A DNA stretch of 50,001 bases from CAZMSD01 sp964568855 (GTDB lineage: Bacteria; CAIWAD01), in assembly GCA_964568855.1 (NCBI GenBank), contig CAZMSD010000031.1, forward strand, positions 1 to 50,001, written 5' to 3'. Each line of letters starts with the position of its first letter. The first letter of the stretch is position 1. A program made the translations under genes and the position numbers. A model generated the notes under the pieces. The model ran no database searches, had not been told where the DNA came from, and saw only the letters and a program-made list of their open reading frames with translations. Shown in pieces: positions 44,503 to 50,001 of this stretch.

Positions 44503-47073
44503 TTGTTTTCCAGGTTCCTTTCCCCACTTGTCCGCGCCGCGCTCGCGGGATGGCTGTGTCAAGTCTGCGCCCTGTGGACTCAGCTCCCGGCCCAGGAAGT
44601 CTCCTTCGGCGAGCAGATCGCGCTCTCAGGACTGACCAATTATCCCCTCGACATCCTGACTCCCGACCTGGACGGCGACGGGGATCCGGACGTGCTCTCG
44701 GCCTGCGCCGACGAGCGGCGGATCTTCTGGTATGAAAACCTGGAAGGTCCGGGGGACTTCAGCGCCCAGCGCCATATCCTCACCGGCCCCGGGGCCAGCC
44801 TCGAGGCTCTCTGGTCCGCCGACATCGACGGAGACGAGGATCAAGACCTTGTGGCGTCTTACTGGGAAGAGAATCAGTTGCTCTGGTATGAGCATCTCGA
44901 TGGCTCGGAGACTTTCGGCGAAGGGCGTTTCATCTGCCTTACGGAGCACCCTGTCCAAGCAATGCTCAGCTTCGACGTGGACGACGACGGCGACCAGGAC
45001 CTGGTCTGCGGCGGAGTCGAGCTGTTCTGGATCGCCAATCTGGACGGCCTGGGTCATTTCGGTTCGCAGCACATGATCGATGAGGAACTGTTCGTTACCC
45101 GGTCACTGGCGACCGCCGATCTGGACGGCGACGGCGATCGGGACTTGCTGTCCACGTCGACGGACGCTCACGGAATAGTCTGGTACGAAAACCTAAACGG
45201 CTCGGGGAGCTTCGGCGAGCAGCAAGTCATCAGCTCGGAAGCTCTGGGGGCCCGCTCGGTGGGATCCGCGGACCTGGACGGGGACGGCGACGCCGACGTG
45301 CTTTCGGCCTCCCACAACGACGACAAGATCGCCTGGTACGAAAACACCGACGGCGCGGGCAGCTTCGGCCCGCAGCGGATCATCACGGACAGCGCCGAGG
45401 GCGCCGGCTCCGTCGCCGCAGCGGACCTGGACGGCGACGGCGACCTGGATGTGGCGTCCTGTTCTCGAACTGACGACACAGTCGCCTGGTTCGAGAACCG
45501 GAACGGCCTGGGCGATTTCGGGCATCTGCAGGTGATCGAGACACAGGCTGATGATCCACACCGGGTCGTGTGCGCCGACCTGGACGGCGACGGCGATTCC
45601 GAAGTCCTCACGGTCTCGGACTACGGACATGCCCTGGCCTGGTACGAGAACACGGACGGCCTGGGGAGCTTCGGCGGGCGGAATCTCTTCTCGGCGCTCA
45701 CCCTGGGGGCCGGGATCGTGGAGGCCGCGGACCTGGACGGCGACCTCGACCTGGATCTGCTCTTCGTGTCCTCGGAGAGTGACGAAGTCGGCTGGTTCGA
45801 GAACCTGGACGGCGCGGGAAACTACTCCAATGCGCGCCTCATCAGCGTGGAAGCCACGGGGATATCCAAGGTCGCATCGGGCGACCTGGACTGCGACGGG
45901 GACCTGGACGTGCTCCACGCTTCACTGGAATCGGGCTGCATCGCCTGGGTGGAGAACCTGGACGGAACGGGGGCATTCGGGAATCGGAGAGTCGTCGCCG
46001 AGCAGGCCGGCGCCCGGTCCGTGGATGTGGCCGACCTGGACGGTGATGGGGATCCCGACATCCTGTCGGCCTGTCCAGACGGACTTGCGGCCTGGTATGA
46101 GAACCGCGACGGCCGGGGCTCCTTCGGCATGCGGAGGGTGATCGGCCGGCTGCGTGGAACCAGGTCCGTCGTCGCCGCCGACCTGGATCACGACGGGGAC
46201 CTTGACGTGGCGGCGGCCGGCTCCTGGACGGATTACAGCTGGCCGCCCTACGAGAGCGACGGCCTGATCGTCTGGTACCGGAACCTGGATGGAAAGGGCC
46301 TCTTCGGTGAGGAGCTGGATGTGGCACAGCTGGCGGGCGCTAATCGTGTTCACGCCGCCGACCTGGATGGTGACGGCGACCAGGATCTCCTGGCCACCGC
46401 CTTCATCGACGTCTACTCGCCGCCCACCGGGAACAAGGTCGCCTGGTTCGAGAACCAGGACGGCATGGGATTCTTCGGTCCCCGGCAGTCGATCACACTG
46501 GAGGCTATCGGAGCCAGAGACGTCTATTCCGCCGACCTGGACAACGACGGGGACCAGGACGTGGTCTCGGCTTCTTCTTACGACGGCGAAATCGCCTGGT
46601 ACGAGAATCTGAAGGGCCGGGGAGAATTCAGCTCGCGGCGGATCGTCAGCTCCCTGGCCGATGGCGCCCGCTGCGTGCGCGCGGGCGACCTGGACAGCGA
46701 CGGCGACATGGACCTGGCCTCCGCTTCCATGGGCGACAACAAGATCGCCTGGTACCGGAACGAACTGGCGGTCCCCGAATCCGAAGCGGCCACCGGAGGG
46801 GGGAGGCCCTCCCGCGCCCGCCTGCTGGCCAACCATCCCAATCCTTTCAACGCTTCCACCCGGATCGACTTTCAACTGTTCCTGCCGGGGCGCACACGCC
46901 TGGCGCTCTACGATCTCGGCGGACGGCTGGTCAAGGTTCTCGTGGATCGCGAATTGCCCGCGGGCCTGCACCGCGCGGACTTCAACGGGGCGGGACTGGC
47001 CAGCGGCGTCTACGTCTACAGGCTGGAAACCGGCGACCGGACCCAGGCGCTGAAAATGCTGCTGGTCAAGTAG
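44503..47073 (+). CDS. Secreted 14-repeat VCBS/FG-GAP propeller protein with type IX-like sorting domain
   Basis: The start is TTG 44503 with AAGGGAG about seven bases upstream. After a signal peptide (about 1-30), fourteen repeats of about 50 residues fill 45-755. Each has a Ca2+-loop motif of the DLDGDGDLD type, then a W-Y-EN strand and an F-G strand. Fourteen copies predict two seven-bladed propellers without the Ig spacers of its cousin at 36981-40046. A C-terminal sorting module follows (ANHPNPFNASTRIDFQL, VLVDRELPAGLHRADFNG, SGVYVYRLE, KMLLVK; about 780-856). It is probably a surface-exposed binding protein exported by a type IX-like system. Confidence 0.87.
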   Translation: MFSRFLSPLVRAALAGWLCQVCALWTQLPAQEVSFGEQIALSGLTNYPLDILTPDLDGDGDPDVLSACADERRIFWYENLEGPGDFSAQRHILTGPGASLEALWSADIDGDEDQDLVASYWEENQLLWYEHLDGSETFGEGRFICLTEHPVQAMLSFDVDDDGDQDLVCGGVELFWIANLDGLGHFGSQHMIDEELFVTRSLATADLDGDGDRDLLSTSTDAHGIVWYENLNGSGSFGEQQVISSEALGARSVGSADLDGDGDADVLSASHNDDKIAWYENTDGAGSFGPQRIITDSAEGAGSVAAADLDGDGDLDVASCSRTDDTVAWFENRNGLGDFGHLQVIETQADDPHRVVCADLDGDGDSEVLTVSDYGHALAWYENTDGLGSFGGRNLFSALTLGAGIVEAADLDGDLDLDLLFVSSESDEVGWFENLDGAGNYSNARLISVEATGISKVASGDLDCDGDLDVLHASLESGCIAWVENLDGTGAFGNRRVVAEQAGARSVDVADLDGDGDPDILSACPDGLAAWYENRDGRGSFGMRRVIGRLRGTRSVVAADLDHDGDLDVAAAGSWTDYSWPPYESDGLIVWYRNLDGKGLFGEELDVAQLAGANRVHAADLDGDGDQDLLATAFIDVYSPPTGNKVAWFENQDGMGFFGPRQSITLEAIGARDVYSADLDNDGDQDVVSASSYDGEIAWYENLKGRGEFSSRRIVSSLADGARCVRAGDLDSDGDMDLASASMGDNKIAWYRNELAVPESEAATGGGRPSRARLLANHPNPFNASTRIDFQLFLPGRTRLALYDLGGRLVKVLVDRELPAGLHRADFNGAGLASGVYVYRLETGDRTQALKMLLVK

Positions 47074-47129
47074 GACCGCGGCTTCATCGAGAGTGCCGAA
47101 TCCGGACCCTTCCGCATCCCCGGGGCTGC

Positions 47130-47276
47130 GTGCGCGTGGGCCTGGCGGTGACCTTGCTGTTCTTCGTCGCGCTGGGCTTTCGTCGCTCGCACGGGCGGGT
47201 GCCGGAGGGGCTGGTCCTCAGGGATCCCTACCGCATGACACACAACCCGCAGGCGACGAACCGAAAGAAGGGGTAG
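47130..47276 (+). CDS. Small single-helix membrane protein (48 residues)
   Basis: A short frame from GTG 47130 (or GTG 47136) to TAG 47276 encodes a membrane helix (VGLAVTLLFFVALGF) followed by a charged, conserved-looking tail (RRSHGRVPEGLVLRDPYRM, then THNPQATNRKKG). The composition is far from random in this GC-rich sequence. The stop lies two bases before the TrmO-like start, so the two are probably co-transcribed and the AAGGGG inside the end of this gene serves as the ribosome site of the next. I do not recognise the family. Confidence 0.45.
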   Translation: MRVGLAVTLLFFVALGFRRSHGRVPEGLVLRDPYRMTHNPQATNRKKG

Positions 47277-47278
47277 CA

Positions 47279-47728
47279 ATGGAACTGAGTCCCATCGGCT
47301 GCGTCGTGTCTCCCGTCGGAGAAGCGATCGACGACTCCTGGGGGGAGATAGTCTCGGAGATTCTCATCAACGAGAACCTGGCCGGGGGTCTTGAGGGAAT
47401 CGAGGAGTTCTCGCATCTCCTGATCGTGTATCACATGCACCGGTCCGACTACCAGGAAGCAAGGCATCTGCTGCGACGTCCGCGGGACAGGAAGGACCTG
47501 CCCCGGCGGGGAATCTTCGCGCAGCGGGCCCGGCACCGGCCCAATCCCCTCGGCGTTACGGCGGTCGAGCTGCTGGCAAGACGGGACAACACCCTCCGCG
47601 TGCGCGGCCTGGATGCCGTCGACGGCAGCCCCGTGCTGGACATCAAGCCCTACGTTCCGGCTTTCGACCGCGTGCAGCGCGCCAGGGTGCCGGGCTGGAT
47701 GGACGAGCTGATGAAAGGCTATTTCTGA
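47279..47728 (+). CDS. TsaA/TrmO-like SAM-dependent methyltransferase-fold protein
   Basis: ATG 47279 follows AAGGGG; upstream in-frame codons belong to the small membrane ORF region and are excluded. The 149-residue protein has the TsaA-type beta-barrel pattern: SPIGCVVSPVGEAIDD, LEGIEEFSHLLIVYHMHRSD, GIFAQRARHRPNPLGVTAVELL and LDAVDGSPVLDIKPYVPAFD. The R-x-RPNPLG and D-x-KPY motifs are diagnostic. The family member TrmO methylates t6A37 in tRNA-Thr(GGU). The chain lacks the C-terminal domain of E. coli TrmO, as is usual for the short archaeal/bacterial form. Confidence 0.88.
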   Translation: MELSPIGCVVSPVGEAIDDSWGEIVSEILINENLAGGLEGIEEFSHLLIVYHMHRSDYQEARHLLRRPRDRKDLPRRGIFAQRARHRPNPLGVTAVELLARRDNTLRVRGLDAVDGSPVLDIKPYVPAFDRVQRARVPGWMDELMKGYF

Positions 47729-47761
47729 CCCACCCGGACATTTTCCGCGAAGGAGGCGGCG

Positions 47762-48292
47762 ATGATCGAGCAGTTTCCCTGGATCGAGCGGCGTTTCAGC
47801 TTCGACCTGCCGCCCGGATTGTTTCCCGGCCTGCTGGAGCGCCTGCGTGGAACGCCCGCGCGGCTGGAGGAGCGCCTGCTCGGCCATTCGCGGGCCCTGC
47901 TGCTGAGCGGGGAGGGCCAAGCCTGGTCGATCCAGGAGCACGCGGGACACCTGCTGGAAGTCGAATCCCTCTGGCAGGGACGTCTCGACGATTTCGCGGC
48001 CGGCGCGGAGCAGCTGCGACCTGCGGACATGAGCAACCGCAGGACGATATCCGCGAGATACAACGAACGAGCCCTGGACGAGATCCTGGCCGGTTTCCGG
48101 AAGCAGCGCTTCAGCCTGGTGGAGAGACTGGAGGAACTTGACGAGTCCGCCGTTGTGCGCAGTGCCCTGCACCCGCGACTGGCCCGGCCGATGCGCGTGC
48201 TGGACCTGATGTTCTTCGCGGCCGAGCACGACGATCACCACCTGGCGAGGATCGGCACTCTGATGTCGAAGGCGGTGCCCGGAGCGGACTGA
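47762..48292 (+). CDS. DinB-family four-helix-bundle protein
   Basis: ATG 47762 has GAAGGAGG upstream. The 176-residue protein has the DinB pattern: a WSIQEHAGHLLEVESLWQGRL first metal-ligand helix, a middle charged helix (FRKQRFSLVERLEELDE) and the closing LMFFAAEHDDHHLARIGTL with the HDDHH site. It is full length for the family, which contains metal-dependent thiol transferases and stress proteins. It follows TrmO-like after 33 bp on the same strand. Confidence 0.85.
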   Translation: MIEQFPWIERRFSFDLPPGLFPGLLERLRGTPARLEERLLGHSRALLLSGEGQAWSIQEHAGHLLEVESLWQGRLDDFAAGAEQLRPADMSNRRTISARYNERALDEILAGFRKQRFSLVERLEELDESAVVRSALHPRLARPMRVLDLMFFAAEHDDHHLARIGTLMSKAVPGAD

Positions 48293-48390
48293 GGAGCTAG
48301 TCCACCAGTATCAACCAGGCGAAGTGTACGGGTAAAACCAGGGAGCCCCGCATAGTCGGGAAAACCACCACGGGCGACTACCGGGAGCTG

Positions 48391-48648
48391 TTGCCCGGGA
48401 TCAGGATGCGGACGATGGCCCACGGAGAGCGGACCATGCTCTGCGAATTCAGGCTGGACCAGGGCTCCGCGGTGCCGGATCACCGGCATCCGCAGGAACA
48501 GACCGGATACCTCGTTTCGGGAAAACTGCGCTTCCGGATCGGCGAGCGCGCACTTGATGCAGGGCCCGGAGATTCCTGGAATCTGCCGGCCGGCCAGGTG
48601 CACGGCGCCGATGTGCTCGAAGACTCGCTGGTGATCGAAGTATTTTAG
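48391..48648 (+). CDS. Small cupin-domain protein
   Basis: An 85-residue single-cupin protein: the first motif is DHRHPQEQTGYLVSGKLRF (two His and a Glu-like ligand set) and the second is GPGDSWNLPAGQVHGADVLED. TTG 48391 is used as start; the frame is open further upstream (from about 48352) with family-like sequence (TGDYRELLPGIRM) but no standard start codon, so the N-terminus may be longer. Small cupins of this type bind metal and often act as isomerases or sensors. It lies directly upstream of the methyltransferase gene. Confidence 0.75.
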   Translation: MPGIRMRTMAHGERTMLCEFRLDQGSAVPDHRHPQEQTGYLVSGKLRFRIGERALDAGPGDSWNLPAGQVHGADVLEDSLVIEVF

Positions 48649-48671
48649 CCCGTCCGGGAGGATTACCTGCC

Positions 48672-49517
48672 CTGAAGATCTCCGACATCATCGAAAGCGG
48701 GCCGCCGCAGGCGGGAGCGGACGTTCCTAAGATTCCCTGGGAGGTTCCGGGCTTCAGCGAACGGATGCTGCGCGAACATCTCTCGCAGGATCACGACGCG
48801 GCGAGCCGGCGCCTGCGGACACTCGAGCGACAGGTCCGCTGGATCCACCGCGAGCTCCTTGGGGGCCGGTCCTCCCTGGTGCTCGACCTGGGCTGCGGGC
48901 CCGGGCTGTATACGCGGCGGCTTGCGGAACTTGGACACCGCTGCAGCGGCATCGATTTTTCTCCCGCTGCGATCAGGTACGCCGACGCGGAAGCCGCCGC
49001 GAAAGATCTATCCTGCGAGTACCGGCTCAGCGATCTGCGGGAGGGCGGATTTGGAACGGGCTTCAGGCTGGCGCTGCTGATCCACGGCGAGTTCAACGCC
49101 TTTCGCCGGGCGGAAGCCCGGAAACTGCTTGCGGACGCCGCCGCCGCCCTGGACCCGGGCGGAATGCTGACGCTGGAGCTGCACAGCAGTGAATTCGTCC
49201 GGCGAGTCGGCGAGCGGCCGGCGAGCTGGTACGCCTCGTCGTCCGGCCTGCTCTCGGAGCGTCCCCATGTCTGCCTCAAGGAAGCTTCGTGGAACGAGAA
49301 GGAGTGTGCCGCCCTGGAGGTGTATTACGCAGTCGACGCGGATACCGCTGAAGTGAAGAGTTACACTGCGCCGCTGTATGCCTGGTCCGATGAGGAGTTG
49401 CGCGGCGCCCTGGAGGCAGCGGGATTCGGAGAGCTCAGGCGCCATGCCTCGCTGGAGGGAGGCCCTTCACCGGGGCAGGAGCATTATTTCGTCATAAACG
49501 CCCGGGTGGAGAAATGA
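48672..49517 (+). CDS. Class I SAM-dependent methyltransferase with probable CTG start
   Basis: The core shows motif I VLDLGCGPGLYTRRLAELG, the strand-2 acidic residue (CSGIDFSP), LLIHGEFNAFRRAEA and LDPGGMLTLELH. The first ATG (48765) would remove a family-conserved N-terminus, IPWEVPGFSERMLREHLSQ, that is encoded in the same frame upstream. The only plausible initiator in front of it is CTG 48672, nine bases after GGGAGGA; no ATG, GTG or TTG lies between the upstream stop and that segment. From CTG the protein has 281 residues. The substrate is unknown. Confidence 0.78.
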   Translation: MKISDIIESGPPQAGADVPKIPWEVPGFSERMLREHLSQDHDAASRRLRTLERQVRWIHRELLGGRSSLVLDLGCGPGLYTRRLAELGHRCSGIDFSPAAIRYADAEAAAKDLSCEYRLSDLREGGFGTGFRLALLIHGEFNAFRRAEARKLLADAAAALDPGGMLTLELHSSEFVRRVGERPASWYASSSGLLSERPHVCLKEASWNEKECAALEVYYAVDADTAEVKSYTAPLYAWSDEELRGALEAAGFGELRRHASLEGGPSPGQEHYFVINARVEK

Positions 49518-49521
49518 GAAC

Positions 49522-49537
49522 CCCGGCCTGAGCCGGG
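49522..49537. terminator. Hairpin between convergent genes, bidirectional terminator candidate
   Basis: CCCGGC (49522-49527) and GCCGGG (49532-49537) form a perfect stem with a CTGA loop in the 51-bp gap between the convergent methyltransferase and isocitrate dehydrogenase genes. T-rich sequence follows moderately on the minus-strand side (GGTTCTCATTTCT) and weakly on the plus side. It is well placed to end both transcripts. Confidence 0.55.
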
Positions 49538-49568
49538 ATTCGACATTGTCGTTGTCTGTCCCTGAGTA

Positions 49569-50001
<433 letters not shown>

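Noticed and set aside
44640..46760. Regularly spaced repeated DNA (GACCTGGACGGCGACGG) resembling a CRISPR or satellite
   Set aside because: The spacing follows the 50-residue protein repeats and the repeated DNA encodes the DLDGDGD calcium loops.

Overview
The window is a GC-rich bacterial chromosome segment with about 42 protein genes, nearly all on the + strand. No rRNA, tRNA or CRISPR array was seen. Several secreted proteins end in a Por/type IX-type C-terminal sorting module (NPFN near its start, SGVYFY/SGVYVY later, KMLLVK/R at the end). A TamA/TamB-type pair and many lipoboxes show a double-membrane cell. Together with the high GC, this suggests a deep FCB-group lineage of the Krumholzibacteriota/Eisenbacteria/Latescibacterota kind. 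That placement is inference; no rRNA is present to confirm it.

Layout. 0-3.3 kb: a secreted metallophosphoesterase and a small nucleotidyltransferase. 3.35-5.6 kb: an AT-richer PiT phosphate transporter with a PhoU-like tail. 5.6-11.15 kb: a TamA-like barrel protein and a TamB-like protein. 11.2-13.4 kb (-): a secreted LVIVD propeller whose sorting domain is cut by an in-frame TGA. 13.6-15.7 kb: a TIGR01777 epimerase and a LamG protein. 15.66-18.9 kb: accessory region with an ABC-ATPase (PF09818 type) divergent from an Xre regulator across a palindrome, gene remnants and a 196-bp MITE. 19.0-25.9 kb: efflux operon (TetR, TolC, adaptor, two ABC ATPases, two ABC-2 permeases), with frameshifts in two genes. 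26-36.9 kb: a run of small enzymes and lipoproteins (DinB, PL6 lyase, NTF2-like, glycosidase-like, GNAT, YbaK, methyltransferase, permease, hydrolase, saccharopine dehydrogenase-like). 37-47 kb: three sorting-domain proteins interleaved with two methyltransferases and DAHP synthase. 47-50 kb: a small membrane ORF, TrmO-like, DinB, cupin, methyltransferase and the 3' end of isocitrate dehydrogenase (-).

How the genes work together. The clearest functional units are the efflux operon and the TamA-TamB pair. The secreted beta-propellers and the ThuA-like protein are probable cargo of a secretion system whose machinery is not in this window. Most of the remaining genes are single-gene housekeeping or detoxification-type functions in short, tightly packed runs with ATGA, TTGA or TAGTG junctions.

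The most unusual signal is not a gene. A degenerate 7-bp palindrome, GTRWYAC (mostly GTGATAC/GTATCAC), is scattered through coding and non-coding DNA in both orientations. I counted 58 copies by hand, against roughly 15 expected from base composition. At least six are spelled with the rare Ile codon ATA. This resembles a highly iterated genome motif of the HIP1 or uptake-sequence kind and merits a genome-wide test.
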